Below the pieces are notes generated by a model, which did not search any database, was not told where the DNA came from, and saw nothing but the letters and a program-made list of their open reading frames with translations. DNA of 64,000 nucleotides, taken from Rhynchopus sp. YZ270_cl-10 (taxonomy: Eukaryota; Euglenozoa; Diplonemea; Diplonemida; Diplonemidae). Location: NCBI GenBank assembly GCA_964035575.1, contig OZ037894.1, positions 62,001 through 126,000 on the forward strand, in the 5' to 3' direction. Positions 41,976-52,342 of the stretch are shown piece by piece. The position numbers were made by a program, and so were the translations under genes. The number at the start of each line of letters is the position of its first letter. Positions within the stretch are counted from its first letter, which is position 1.

Positions 41976-44900
41976 CTACACAGAGGCAAACTCGTGCTGC
42001 GAGTGGTCCATCTCTTCATGCTCGGCGTTGACCTCGCAGAACTCCGCAAGCGAGATGCCGTCGCCGGCATTCCGCTTCACCGCAAGGGCTGCTGCCATGG
42101 CCCCCAGGCACACAACACCACCCAGGGCAGCAACGAGCCACACCCACCAAGCCGTGCTGCTGTCGTCCGTGGCAGGCTCAGGGGTGTCAGGTGTCCCGGC
42201 AGACCCACGCAGGTCTGAGAACTCACCCGTTCCAAGAAGCTCTTCCAACAGCGCCGCTGCTGCCGCCCCCTCAGCACCCGTGAAGGTCGTCACCAGCATG
42301 TCCTCCCCGTCGCCCACATCCGTTGCCGTCACCTCAATCGTATCAACAGGCTCACCCGTGCGACGTGCCACACGCTTCTTGTACTCCTCCTTGTCAAACG
42401 GGCGCAGTGTGCGGGAGGTCACCTTCCCGGTCACAGGCCTGGGGCCTGGGGAGCGGGTCTCTGGTGTGTATGTCTCGCCGCTTGGCAGGGAGGTGATGTC
42501 AACTGGGGCACGGGTCTGGCCACTTGGCAGGGGTGTTCCGTCAACGTCAACTGGTGCGAGTGTCTCACCGCTTGGCAGCGGTGTTGTGACCTGTGGTGCA
42601 AATGTCTCTCCACTCGGCAGGGGTGTGTCAACTGGCGGTGCTGGTGTGCTTCCTGCAGGCGCTGCTGTGGTCTTCGTGTTAGTGGCACTGCAGTCGGCAG
42701 CCCCGCCGGTTGCCTTGACCCCATTCCCGCATGTGCAAGTGAAGTCCTTCAGGCTTGTGAGCGTCTTCACAGGGTCCACACACATCTGGTCATCATCACA
42801 CGGGTTCGACTCACATTCGTCCTTCGAGCACGTTGCGGGGCCGTCAGTCTTTCTCAGAGTTGCGTCAACATCACACGTGCACACGAAGTCGTGCTGGCTG
42901 CCGTAGCTGGTGTCTGGGTCGGAACAGGTCTGGTCATCTCCACAGGGTCCTGCATCACACTCGTCAATTGTGCAGGTTGCTGCAGCTCCAGTTGCCTTGA
43001 TCGAGGCATCAGCAGTGCAGGTGCAGGTGTAGTCTTTCAGGCTCTTGAGCGTCTTCACAGGGTCCTCGCAGGTCTGGTCATCGCCACAAGGGTTCGACTC
43101 ACACTCGTCCTTCGAGCATGTTGCGGGTCCGTCCTTCTGTGTGATGCTTGCGTCAGCATCGCAGGTGCACACGAAGTCGTGCTGCACGAGGTAGCTGGTG
43201 TCTGGGTCGGAGCAGGTCTGGTCATCTCCACAGGGTGCTGCCTCGCACTCATCGATCGTGCATGTGGCTTTCCCACCTGTTGCCTTCACTCCGTTGTCAC
43301 ATGTGCAGGTGTAGTCCTTCAGGCTCTGAAGAGTCTTCACAGGGTCCTCGCATGTTTGGTCAGCATCACAAGGGTTCGACTCACACTCGTCCTTCGAGCA
43401 CGTTGCGGGGCCGTCAGTCTTTCTCAGAGTTGCGTCGACAACACACGTGCACACGAAGTCGTGCTGGCTGCCGTAGCTTGTGTCTGGGTCCTCACAGGTC
43501 TGGTCATCCCCACACGGCTTTGCCTCGCATTCGTCAATTGTGCAGGTTGCTGCAGCTCCAGTTGCCTTGATCGAGGCATCAGCACTGCAGGTGCAGGTGA
43601 AGTCCTTCAGGCTCTTGAGCGCCTTCACAGGGTCCTCGCATGTCTGGTCATCGCCACATGGGTTCGACTCACACTCGTCCTTCGAGCATGTTGCGGGGCC
43701 GTCCTTCTGTGTGATGCTTGCGTCAATGTCACAGATGCACACGAAGTCGTGCTGGCTGCCGTAGCTGGTGTCTGGGTCGGAACAGGTCTGGTCATCTCCA
43801 CACGGCTTTGCCTCGCATTCGTCAATTGTGCAGGTTGCTGCAGCTCCAGTTGCCTTGATCGAGGCATCAGCACTGCAGGTGCAGGTGTAGTCTTTCAGGC
43901 TCTGGAGAGTCTTCACAGGGTCCTCGCATGTCTGGTCATCGCCACACGGGTTCGACTTACACTCGTCCTTCGAGCATGTTGCGGGGCCGTCCTTCTGTGT
44001 GATGCTTGCGTCAATGTCACAGGTGCACACGAAGTCGTGCTGCACGAGGTAGCTTGTGTCTGGGTCGGAGCAGGTCTGGTCATCCCCACACGGCTTTGCC
44101 TCACACTCGTCAAGGGTGCATGTGGCTTTCCCACCTGTTGCCTTCACTCCGTTGTCACATGTGCAGGTGTAGTCCTTTAGGCTAGTGCGCGATTGCTCAG
44201 GGTCCTCACATGTCTGGTCATCGCCACAAGGGTTGTTCTTGCATTCGTCATTGAAGCATGTTGCAGGTCCATCAATGTTTGTAAGAGTCGCATCGTTGTC
44301 GCAGGTGCATATGAAATCGTGCTGCACAAGGTAGCTTGTGTCCTTGTCTTCGCATGTTTGGCCATCCCCACAGGGTGGTGTGGCTGCTGTGCATTCGTCA
44401 AGTTCACACGTCGCTGGACCACCAGTCGATGTGACACCGTTTGCACATGTGCAGGTGTAGTCGAGAGTCGCAGATAGGTCCTTGCTCTTGTCTGCACAGG
44501 TCTGGACATCGCCACATGGCTTCGCAAGACACTCGTCCAATTCACACGTCGCAACACCACCCACCATCGACCCCGTGGCACCTCCCTTGCAGCTGCACGT
44601 GTAGTCGTCTGTGCTCAACACAGCCTTGTCTGCATCAATACAGTCCTGGCTGCTCCCACACGGGTTCGCCTCACACTCGTCTACCTCACACACAGCAGCC
44701 GATCCGGTCGCAGATCCCATTCCCGTCGTGCACGTGCACACAAAGTCGAGTGTGCTGGTGCTTGTCGTATCGGGGTCTACACAGTCCTGTCCCGCACAAG
44801 GGTTTCCTGCGCACTCGTCAGTGTCGCCCTTCATGCACACAGCAGGCGCACCTGTCTGCTTCTCCCCGTTCGCACACACGCACTCAAAGCTACCTGTCGC

Positions 44901-47900
44901 ACTGGGCGACTTGTCCATGTCTGTGCACGTCTGTCCGTCACCACAGGGCATCGACTCGCACTCGTCCACCTCGCACACTGCTGCTGCACCTGTCTTCACA
45001 GTCATCGTGTCCACATCGCAGGTGCACGTGAAGTCAAACTTCGACCCCAACGTCTGCACGGGGTCAGAGCACGTCTGTGCATCACCACACGGGTTAGGGA
45101 CACATTCGTCGAGGGAGCATGCCGCCACCTTAGCTCCTGTAGCCTGCACAGTCATGTCGCTGTCGCAGGTGCAGGTGAAGTCCTTCAGGCTCTTGAGCGT
45201 CTGCACGGGGTCCTCGCAGGTCTGGTCATCGCCACAAGGGTTCGACTCACATTCGTCCTTCGAGCATGTTGCGGGGCCGTCCTTCTGTGTGATGCTTGCG
45301 TCAATGTCACAGGTGCACACGAAGTCGTGCTGGCTGCCGTAGCTTGTGTCTGGGTCCTCACAGGTCTGGTCATCCCCACACGGCTTTGCCTCGCATTCGT
45401 CAATTGTGCAGGTTGCTGCAGCTCCAGTTGCCTTGATCGAGGCATCAGCAGTGCAGGTGCAGGTGTAGTCTTTCAGGCTCTTGAGCGTCTTCACAGGGTC
45501 CTCGCATGTCTGGTCATCGCCACACGGGTTCGACTCACACTCGTCCTTCGAGCATGTTGCGGGTCCGTCCTTCTGTGTGATGCTTGCGTCAGCATCGCAG
45601 GTGCACACGAAGTCGTGCTGCACGAGGTAGCTGGTGTCTGGGTCGGAGCAGGTCTGGTCATCTCCACAGGGTGCTGCCTCGCACTCATCGATCGTGCATG
45701 TGGCTTTCCCACCTGTTGCCTTCACTCCGTTGTCACACGTGCAGGTGTAGTCCTTTAGGCTCTGAAGAGTCTTCACAGGGTCCTCGCAGGTCTGGTCATC
45801 GCCACAAGGGTTCGACTCACACTCGTCCTTCGAGCATGTTGCGGGGCCGTCAGTCTTCGTGATGCTTGCATCGACATCACACGTGCACACGAAGTCGTGC
45901 TGCACGAGGTAGCTTGTGTCTGGGTCGGAACAGGTCTGGCCATCTCCACACGGCTTTGCCTCACATTCGTCAAGGGTGCATGTGGCTTTCCCACCTGTTG
46001 CCTTCACTCCGTTGGCACACGTGCAGGTGTAGTCTTTCAAGCTCTTGAGGGTCTTCACAGGGTCCTCGCAGGTCTGGTCATCGCCACAAGGGTTTGACTT
46101 ACACTCGTCCTTCGAGCATGTTGCAGGTCCATCCTTCTGTGTGATGCTTGCGTCGACATCACACGTGCACACGAAGTCGTGCTGCACAAGGTAGCTGGTG
46201 TCTGGGTCGGAACAGGTCTGGCCATCCCCACACGGCTTTGCCTCACATTCGTCAATTGTACAAGTTGCTGATCCGCCGGTTGCCTTCACTCCGTTGTCAC
46301 ACGTGCAGGTGTAGTCTTTCAGGCTCTGGAGTGTCTTCATAGGGTCCTCGCATGTCTGGTCAGCATCACAAGGGCTAGACTCACACTCATCCTTCGAGCA
46401 TGTTGCGGGTCCGTCCTTCTGTGTGATGCTTGTGTCAACATCGCAGGTGCACACGAAGTCGTGCTGCACGAGGTAGCTGGTGTCTGGGTCGGAGCAGGTC
46501 TGGTCATCTCCACAGGGTGCTGCCTCGCACTCATCGATCGTGCACGTGGCTTTCCCACCTGTTGCCTTCACTCCGTTGTCACACGTGCAGGTGTAGTCCT
46601 TCAGGCTCTGAAGAGTCTTCACAGGGTCCTCGCAGGTCTGGTCATCGCCACAAGGGTTCGACTCACATTCGTCCTTCGAGCATGTTGCGGGGCCGTCCTT
46701 CTGTGTGATGCTTGTGTCAATGTCACAGGTGCACACGAAGTCGTGCTGCACGAGGTAGCTTGTGTCTGGGTCGGAGCAGGTCTGGTCATCCCCACACGGC
46801 TTTGCCTCACACTCGTCAATTGTACAAGTTGCCGCAGCTCCAGTTGCCTTGATCGAGGCATCAGCAGTGCAGGTGCAGGTGTAGTCGTTGAGCACAGACG
46901 CAGATGTGTCTGGATCCGCACAGGTCTGGTCGTCGCCACACGGCTTTGCCTCACACTCATCAAGGGGACAGTCTGCCGGCATGCCTGTCGCTGTCACTGT
47001 AGCGTCGCTGTCACACGCACATGTGAAGTCGCCTGTCACCTGCATGTCCACTTCCGTGCATGTCTGTCCATCACCACAGGGCATCATGACTGCGCACTCG
47101 TCCACATCTGCTGCGGGCACATCTGTTGGCGGGGCCGGTGTCGGCTCTGTGACTTCTTTCGAGTAGTAGCGTGTGGTGAAGGCCTCGTTCGTGTGGAAGC
47201 GGCCTCCTGGACGGTCGTCAAGCGTGCCCCATGTGTAGCCGTAGCCGTTGCCGTTCCATGTGCAGGACTTGCCGCCTTCGCTGCCATCAGTCATCTCGCC
47301 AACCTTGTTCGGTGTGCCGTCATCGTTACGCTTCCACGTGTGTGCCCAGGCGACGTCACCGTTGCCAAGTGTTGCCCACTGCGAGTCCTCACCCCACATC
47401 GTCGCGTGCGTCACCTCAATAGGCTCAGTCAGGTCGTTCCCGTCACCGTCAATCTCCTTCAGGAAGTATTTCGCAGGGTAGTACGCGTCCGCCGCCATCT
47501 CACCCCACCCAAGCAGGAAGCGGTCGCAGTTACCAGACCCAAGCTTCGCAAGCTTCACACTGCGCTCGCGTGTGCCCGTTGTCTTGATGACCCACTTCTT
47601 CAGCAGCACCTCGCCGCTCTTCGAGAGACGCATGAAGCCCACGTCGTTCGTCTGCGCCTCGAAGACATCCTTCCCTCCGTCAGGACCCTGCCACGCCTGC
47701 ACGTACCCGTCGCCACATGGCAGGAGGTCGCCAAGCCAACCAGAGATCGCCTGGTTGTTAACACACTGGAAGGGTGCGACGGTAATGGGACCCACCTTCT
47801 CAATGTGCGACCGGAAGACAAGCCCGTTCTTCCATTTGTTGTCGACGTCGCAGTTGTCCTTAGCGGGGTCGTTGCAGGTGCCACCCAGGTCCGAACAGCA

Positions 47901-48764
47901 GAGCACGGCAAGCTCGTCCACCTCCGCGTTGTACGCCATGCGTGCTGTCTCCGTGTGCCCACCCGTGCACGCCCAGCTGTCCCCGTAGCCAGACACCTGC
48001 TCCTCCGTGTCGCCGTCCCAGAAGGTGATCGCGTCGGCCACGTGCCCACCCCACTCACCGTTGTGGAAGGCCACGTACCAGTTGCGCGACGGGATGTATT
48101 GCACAAGACGGAAGTCGGCACCCTTCATCATCGGGTATCCTCCCTTGCACTCGCCTGTTGCACGGCATTCCTCCTGCAGCACGCTGAAGCGGCGCACCTC
48201 CTTGGACAGGTCTGGAGACACCTCAACAACCTTCAGGTGCAGCCACTCCGTCCACCCCGCAACCTCAGCACACATCACAGCAAGGGTGTCACCCTTACCA
48301 CGGGCCAGGCCACCTCCGTGCACGCACTTCGGCAGCTTGATGTGTGCCACAATCTCTGCCCCGCTGTCCGTGAAGCGCACCTTCTCAATGTGTGTGCCCG
48401 CAGTCGTCCAGTCGTCTGCGTCCTCCGCCCAGTAGACATACATGGTGTCTGGGCTGCTCCAGTCGGGGAAGGAGTTCATCGGCATCGGCTGCCCGTCGCA
48501 GATGTTCTCCGGGTAGAGGGAGAAGAGTGTCTTCGCACCAAGCCCACCACGGATGCGCCCGTCCAGGCAGTGCTGGTGGGTGTACACCGTGTCCGCAACA
48601 GACGCGTAGAGCTGGTCTGCCTGCGGCTTGCATACGCACTGCAACGCCTTTTCCTTGGACGACACAGAAAGCTCTGTGCACGTGCCCTCATAGAAGTCTT
48701 GGTAGTCGGCAGACACCGAGGGGAGCAGCAACACTGCTGCGAGCAGAGCTGCACGCAACATCAT
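41976..48764 (-). CDS. Type I membrane protein with 31 EGF-like modules
   Basis: A 2262-aa protein starting with a signal peptide (MMLRAALLAAVLLLPSVSA). Residues about 20-550 form a Trp/Gly-rich, beta-propeller-like extracellular domain that I cannot assign. From about residue 552 to 2025 there are 31 modules starting DEC, each with six Cys. Two types alternate: A (EAKPCGDDQTCSDPDTSY, ending DGPATC) and B (ESNPCGDDQTCEDPVKTL, ending TGGKATC), making dimers of about 94 aa. A Thr/Pro/Ser stalk, a compact domain (KEEYKKRVARRTGEPVDTIE onward), one transmembrane helix (WWVWLVAALGGVVCLGAMAA) and a short acidic tail with ISLAEFCEVNAE follow. There is no intron in 6.8 kb. It is probably a receptor or adhesin; a paralogue lies at 60109-64000. 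Confidence 0.85.
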   Translation of the reverse strand: MMLRAALLAAVLLLPSVSADYQDFYEGTCTELSVSSKEKALQCVCKPQADQLYASVADTVYTHQHCLDGRIRGGLGAKTLFSLYPENICDGQPMPMNSFPDWSSPDTMYVYWAEDADDWTTAGTHIEKVRFTDSGAEIVAHIKLPKCVHGGGLARGKGDTLAVMCAEVAGWTEWLHLKVVEVSPDLSKEVRRFSVLQEECRATGECKGGYPMMKGADFRLVQYIPSRNWYVAFHNGEWGGHVADAITFWDGDTEEQVSGYGDSWACTGGHTETARMAYNAEVDELAVLCCSDLGGTCNDPAKDNCDVDNKWKNGLVFRSHIEKVGPITVAPFQCVNNQAISGWLGDLLPCGDGYVQAWQGPDGGKDVFEAQTNDVGFMRLSKSGEVLLKKWVIKTTGTRERSVKLAKLGSGNCDRFLLGWGEMAADAYYPAKYFLKEIDGDGNDLTEPIEVTHATMWGEDSQWATLGNGDVAWAHTWKRNDDGTPNKVGEMTDGSEGGKSCTWNGNGYGYTWGTLDDRPGGRFHTNEAFTTRYYSKEVTEPTPAPPTDVPAADVDECAVMMPCGDGQTCTEVDMQVTGDFTCACDSDATVTATGMPADCPLDECEAKPCGDDQTCADPDTSASVLNDYTCTCTADASIKATGAAATCTIDECEAKPCGDDQTCSDPDTSYLVQHDFVCTCDIDTSITQKDGPATCSKDECESNPCGDDQTCEDPVKTLQSLKDYTCTCDNGVKATGGKATCTIDECEAAPCGDDQTCSDPDTSYLVQHDFVCTCDVDTSITQKDGPATCSKDECESSPCDADQTCEDPMKTLQSLKDYTCTCDNGVKATGGSATCTIDECEAKPCGDGQTCSDPDTSYLVQHDFVCTCDVDASITQKDGPATCSKDECKSNPCGDDQTCEDPVKTLKSLKDYTCTCANGVKATGGKATCTLDECEAKPCGDGQTCSDPDTSYLVQHDFVCTCDVDASITKTDGPATCSKDECESNPCGDDQTCEDPVKTLQSLKDYTCTCDNGVKATGGKATCTIDECEAAPCGDDQTCSDPDTSYLVQHDFVCTCDADASITQKDGPATCSKDECESNPCGDDQTCEDPVKTLKSLKDYTCTCTADASIKATGAAATCTIDECEAKPCGDDQTCEDPDTSYGSQHDFVCTCDIDASITQKDGPATCSKDECESNPCGDDQTCEDPVQTLKSLKDFTCTCDSDMTVQATGAKVAACSLDECVPNPCGDAQTCSDPVQTLGSKFDFTCTCDVDTMTVKTGAAAVCEVDECESMPCGDGQTCTDMDKSPSATGSFECVCANGEKQTGAPAVCMKGDTDECAGNPCAGQDCVDPDTTSTSTLDFVCTCTTGMGSATGSAAVCEVDECEANPCGSSQDCIDADKAVLSTDDYTCSCKGGATGSMVGGVATCELDECLAKPCGDVQTCADKSKDLSATLDYTCTCANGVTSTGGPATCELDECTAATPPCGDGQTCEDKDTSYLVQHDFICTCDNDATLTNIDGPATCFNDECKNNPCGDDQTCEDPEQSRTSLKDYTCTCDNGVKATGGKATCTLDECEAKPCGDDQTCSDPDTSYLVQHDFVCTCDIDASITQKDGPATCSKDECKSNPCGDDQTCEDPVKTLQSLKDYTCTCSADASIKATGAAATCTIDECEAKPCGDDQTCSDPDTSYGSQHDFVCICDIDASITQKDGPATCSKDECESNPCGDDQTCEDPVKALKSLKDFTCTCSADASIKATGAAATCTIDECEAKPCGDDQTCEDPDTSYGSQHDFVCTCVVDATLRKTDGPATCSKDECESNPCDADQTCEDPVKTLQSLKDYTCTCDNGVKATGGKATCTIDECEAAPCGDDQTCSDPDTSYLVQHDFVCTCDADASITQKDGPATCSKDECESNPCGDDQTCEDPVKTLKSLKDYTCTCTADASIKATGAAATCTIDECDAGPCGDDQTCSDPDTSYGSQHDFVCTCDVDATLRKTDGPATCSKDECESNPCDDDQMCVDPVKTLTSLKDFTCTCGNGVKATGGAADCSATNTKTTAAPAGSTPAPPVDTPLPSGETFAPQVTTPLPSGETLAPVDVDGTPLPSGQTRAPVDITSLPSGETYTPETRSPGPRPVTGKVTSRTLRPFDKEEYKKRVARRTGEPVDTIEVTATDVGDGEDMLVTTFTGAEGAAAAALLEELLGTGEFSDLRGSAGTPDTPEPATDDSSTAWWVWLVAALGGVVCLGAMAAALAVKRNAGDGISLAEFCEVNAEHEEMDHSQHEFASV
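42690..47110 (-). repeat. Tandem EGF-module array, about 282-bp dimer period
   Basis: Type A and type B modules alternate. Adjacent dimers are often near-identical in DNA, while modules 15-20 (about 44.4-45.1 kb) are diverged singletons that split the array into two homogenised blocks. Confidence 0.85.
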
Positions 48765-49560
48765 TTGCGACGCTGCTTCTTTTTTGTAAGGTTCTTTGCT
48801 TAGAACAGCTCTTCAACGTTCGCCACGTACTCTTTTCCTATGACAATAATATGTGTACAAGAATAAAACCTACACAGTGGGTGTGATAGTTGTGGTTGTG
48901 GGTTCGCACAGCTGAGTGATACAAAAAGAGAAAAGTTGTGGGGCGGGAAATTTGTTTTTTATTGAAGATCTGAGAACTTAGATCTCCTTAGTCGGGGGGC
49001 TCAAAGGGGAGGGGGGAAATGAGACAAAGTTGTGGAGGTGAAGTTAGCTCGACACATGAAGAATGATATAGACAGCACACTGACACTTCACCAAAGCGGA
49101 GAAGCAGTGGAAAATAGCAAAGACAAACGGGAAGATAAAAAAAACACGCCACACATTAGCTTCACAAATGGATGCGTGTTGTATTGCCATCCTGTGGCTG
49201 TGATGGTCTACCGACACACAACAGACACATTGTCAGACAGCAACTACAACACGATACGATACGGATGGTGGGAGGGAGAAACGAAGAAATAACAATCAAA
49301 TTGAAATTGAAGTTGACAGTGAACAACACCTCTGGGATGCAGGTACTGAACAAATAGGAAAACAAAAGAAGAAAAAACACTCGAAGAAAAGTAAAGCAAA
49401 CGGAGAAAACAAAACAATAGCTGCGAAGAAGAAAAAAATGAAATTAATAGTAGTCAGAATCTGAGCAAAACTGAACACGAACACAAGCACGCAAAGCCGT
49501 AGGCTGTCGCCGTCACTTCGACTCAGTTCAGTTCACTCAATTTGGACCCGATCACTTAGT
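48765..49560. other. Spacer downstream of the sedolisin gene
   Basis: About 800 bp, AT-rich. It holds an AATAAA signal, a motif variant and a purine-rich tract, and no supported gene. Confidence 0.6.
48952..48994 (-). terminator. AATAAA signal with AGATCT hairpin and recurrent motif variant
   Basis: On the minus strand: CCGACTAAGGAGATCT, a short loop, a second AGATCT, then TCAATAAAAAACAA. It lies about 590 nt after the sedolisin stop. The AGATCT pair can form a hairpin just before AATAAA. Confidence 0.5.
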
Positions 49561-51213
49561 TCAGTTCCTGGCGTTGGCGCAGGCCTGCTTCACGGCCGAA
49601 ACCATGAGCGGGAAGTCTGGTGTTCCGAGTCCTGTGGACGCATCCCATCCCTTGATGGCCTCCCATCCCTCGGTGTTCTTGCCAATGGCGTTGGTGCCCT
49701 TGGTCACGTCACGGAAGATCTGCGGGTTCTGGTAGAAGAGGGGGTTGGCAAACCCGAGGGTCTTCCCGGACTCAGCAAGGCAGACCTCGTTCAGCAGGGT
49801 CACAATGCCTCCGAAGGTCGGGGACGACGCAGAGGTGCCGCCGACAGCCTCGAGAAGCCCGTGCCACAGGACTGTGAAGGACTGGCCAAGGGTCGACACG
49901 TCAGGGGAGCCACGGCCGCTGGTGGCGTAGGACAGCTTCGGGAGCGACACGGTGTTCAGGTAGGTCGCAATGTCGGCCGTCTGGTATGACGGGGCGTCAA
50001 AGTCGTAGGAAAACCCTCCGCCCGATCCGAACTGTGTGGTGGCCTCCTCAGCGCCAGACGTGCCGTGCTGGAACCAGGTCGACCCAACAGCCACGCAGTA
50101 CGGGATCGATGCGGGGTACGACGGGCTCAGCTTGCCTGCGTTGATGCCCTGGCGGGTCGAGTGGCCACTGCCGTCGTCGCCGCTGGAGATCATCACAGTG
50201 ATACCAAGGGCAGCCAGCTTCTGCACGTCCACGCTGAAACGCGCAATCAGCGATGTCTCGCAGAAGTCGATCTTCTGGGATCCGTAGCTGATGCTGATCA
50301 CAGACGGGTGCTCGGCCTCCGAGGACACGTTCCCGGCAAACTCAATCAGGTCTGCGCAGAAGTCGGTTCCGGGGTACGAGTACACCCACGTCGGGGCACC
50401 GCCAATCGGCACCATGTACTCGGTGTCAAGCATCGACTCCACACCGGGCAGGATCTGCTTGTCCTTCCCGATGTACTTTGCGATCTTGCAGTCGGCACCG
50501 CCGTCGTACTTCTTGCAGAAGTTCGCAAGGTCCGCGTCGCTCACGTACTGGCCCTGGAACTGCGCAATCGCCTGGATGTTCGACTTGCCGCTGGCAGGCA
50601 CAGCAGAGATGTTGTAGGTGTTGCGCAGGAACGGGGGTGTCACGTCTCCGGCAGCCTGCACGTTCTCCTTCACAAGCGGTGCAGACACGGGGTTGAGGGG
50701 GAAGCCGTGGAATCCGGAGAAGGTCTCGACAACTGCAGCGACCTCTGCGGGCAGGCGCACTCCGCCGGTTGCGCGCGCAATCCTCTGCCCAGTTGTGTGC
50801 TCAAAGGTCTCAAACGCAGACTGCGACATGTGCGACAGCTGCTCCTGCGTCGCCTCAATCCTGATGTGGTCGCCGTGCGGGTGCTCCACCACAGTGCGGA
50901 TGCCGTGCTCGGCCAGCCACTTCTTCACCACAGCCGTGTTCTGTGCCGACGGGCGCACCATGTTCCCGACCTCCTCGTAGGACGGGTAGTTCAGGTAGTT
51001 CGCGCTCTTCGGGTTCGAGATGTCGTCCACAAGCTGCTGCAGGGCCTTGGGGTTCGCACGCTTCATCCCAATCACAACGTTGTCGTAGACCTGGTTCGTG
51101 TCCATGTCAGCGTCCACCTTGCTCCACCCGAGTGGGGTGTTGATCGTGGTGTGCACCTTCACAAGCTCTGCCGATGAGAGTGCCATGAGCACTGCAAGGC
51201 ACAAGACACGCAT
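49561..51213 (-). CDS. Secreted sedolisin-family serine-carboxyl protease (peptidase S53, TPP1-like)
   Basis: The frame opens upstream at a TTG (51240), but the first ATG is at 51213 and starts a signal peptide (MRVLCLAVLMALSSA), giving 550 aa. A pro-domain of the kumamolisin type covers roughly residues 18-185 (GWSKVDAD through FSGFHGFP). The catalytic domain has the Glu/Asp pair in GVESMLD (E259, D263), the oxyanion Asp in SSGDDGSG (D346), and the nucleophile in GGTSASSP (S461). The C-terminal calcium site is also present (FRDVTKG and GWDASTGLGTPDF). All key residues of tripeptidyl-peptidase I are present, so it should be an active acid protease, secreted or in an acidic compartment. A short spacer with AATAAA follows. 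Confidence 0.95.
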   Translation of the reverse strand: MRVLCLAVLMALSSAELVKVHTTINTPLGWSKVDADMDTNQVYDNVVIGMKRANPKALQQLVDDISNPKSANYLNYPSYEEVGNMVRPSAQNTAVVKKWLAEHGIRTVVEHPHGDHIRIEATQEQLSHMSQSAFETFEHTTGQRIARATGGVRLPAEVAAVVETFSGFHGFPLNPVSAPLVKENVQAAGDVTPPFLRNTYNISAVPASGKSNIQAIAQFQGQYVSDADLANFCKKYDGGADCKIAKYIGKDKQILPGVESMLDTEYMVPIGGAPTWVYSYPGTDFCADLIEFAGNVSSEAEHPSVISISYGSQKIDFCETSLIARFSVDVQKLAALGITVMISSGDDGSGHSTRQGINAGKLSPSYPASIPYCVAVGSTWFQHGTSGAEEATTQFGSGGGFSYDFDAPSYQTADIATYLNTVSLPKLSYATSGRGSPDVSTLGQSFTVLWHGLLEAVGGTSASSPTFGGIVTLLNEVCLAESGKTLGFANPLFYQNPQIFRDVTKGTNAIGKNTEGWEAIKGWDASTGLGTPDFPLMVSAVKQACANARN

Positions 51214-51710
51214 TGTTCTGCAAAAATTGATGTTTCTCAAGTCCTGTCGTGTGTATATGGTGTGATTTCAGAGGAAGGGCAGGGGGATGGTATGCAGGGG
51301 AGGCGAGGCGGGGGTGAAAAACGCCAGTTTCACCGATGAGAACGAGTGAAGGGTAAAAAGTTGTGAGGATCGCTGTCTTTTTTTGTTTTCCCCTCCCTCC
51401 CTGCTATTATTATGCACTGTATCAACCCAACACGGAATGGAATGGCAACTACAATAACCCGTTAGACCCACCCCTCCACCATGTCAATATGGTATATAAA
51501 AAATAAAGTATTTTCATCATATGCAATCAATAAATTGATAGTATATGGTGAAAAAATAAGTAAACACACAATTAGTGTGGCTGAAGGGGGGTGCTTCGCA
51601 CTTTCTCCGCACTGTTCCTCACTTATTCGCACTTTTTCCGCACTTTTCCCATGTTGACTTGCTGACTGAATGACTACACGATGGTAAAGTCACTCAGTGT
51701 ACGTATGTAC

Positions 51711-51791
51711 TCAAAACTTGTCCATTTTGGCAAAGTGACCCCACTACTGGACGGACGGATTCCAAAAATCCAAATGCAGGTGTTTTTTTGG
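51711..51791 (+). repeat. Solitary copy of the 80-bp repeat found in the 54456-55416 element
   Basis: It contains cttgtccattttggcaaa, gaccccac and ggacggattcc in the same order and spacing as four copies at 54.6-55.3 kb. Confidence 0.75.
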
Positions 51792-51901
51792 AAGAAACAT
51801 AATTCCCGCTGTGTGTCAAGGACCTGGCAATATCCCCCCTCCGGAACACCAAAGGGGTTTTTGATAAATAAATTTTTTTTTTGAATAGATAAAAGCAATA
51901 A

Positions 51902-52063
51902 TTGGTGTGGCTGAAAGGGGGTGCTATTTTCTGCTACTTTCTGCTATTTTCTGCTATTCTGGGCATCTGGATTTTTTGGCGCGGCTGAAGGAGGTGCTAT
52001 TTTGTGCTACTTTCTGCTACTTTCTGCTATTTTCTGCTATTTTGGGGTCGTCAGCCACACCAA
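51902..52063. mobile_element. Short inverted-repeat element (MITE-like)
   Basis: 13-bp perfect terminal inverted repeats TTGGTGTGGCTGA / TCAGCCACACCAA flank 136 bp of tgctattttc and tgctactttc repeats. A possible 4-bp target duplication (ataa) is on both sides. Confidence 0.55.
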
Positions 52064-52342
52064 ATAAATTACTTTTTATTTAAAACAAAAGGCACTCCGT
52101 ATCCAAAACAGGGGGGCAGTCTGGGGACAAAAACAGATTTCTGTATTGGGGAGGGTGGGAGTGTTTTTCGCTAAAAGGTAGGATTAAAAGTAAAAGAAAA
52201 TGATGTAAAACATCGGGTAGTCGGATCCACTTGGAAAATACATAACTACATATAAGTAGTACATAAAGCATGTAACCCTAAAAAGTACGAGGTCCGAGAA
52301 CCAACATGTATAGGGACCAAAGAGTCGTGGTGAAGTCAAATA

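Larger units (their letters stand above)
51214..52342. other. Spacer with dispersed repeats
   Basis: It holds a solitary copy of an 80-bp repeat (51711-51791), a short inverted-repeat element (51902-52063) and related gtgtggctgaaggggggtgct sequence near 51575. I see no supported gene. Confidence 0.6.
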
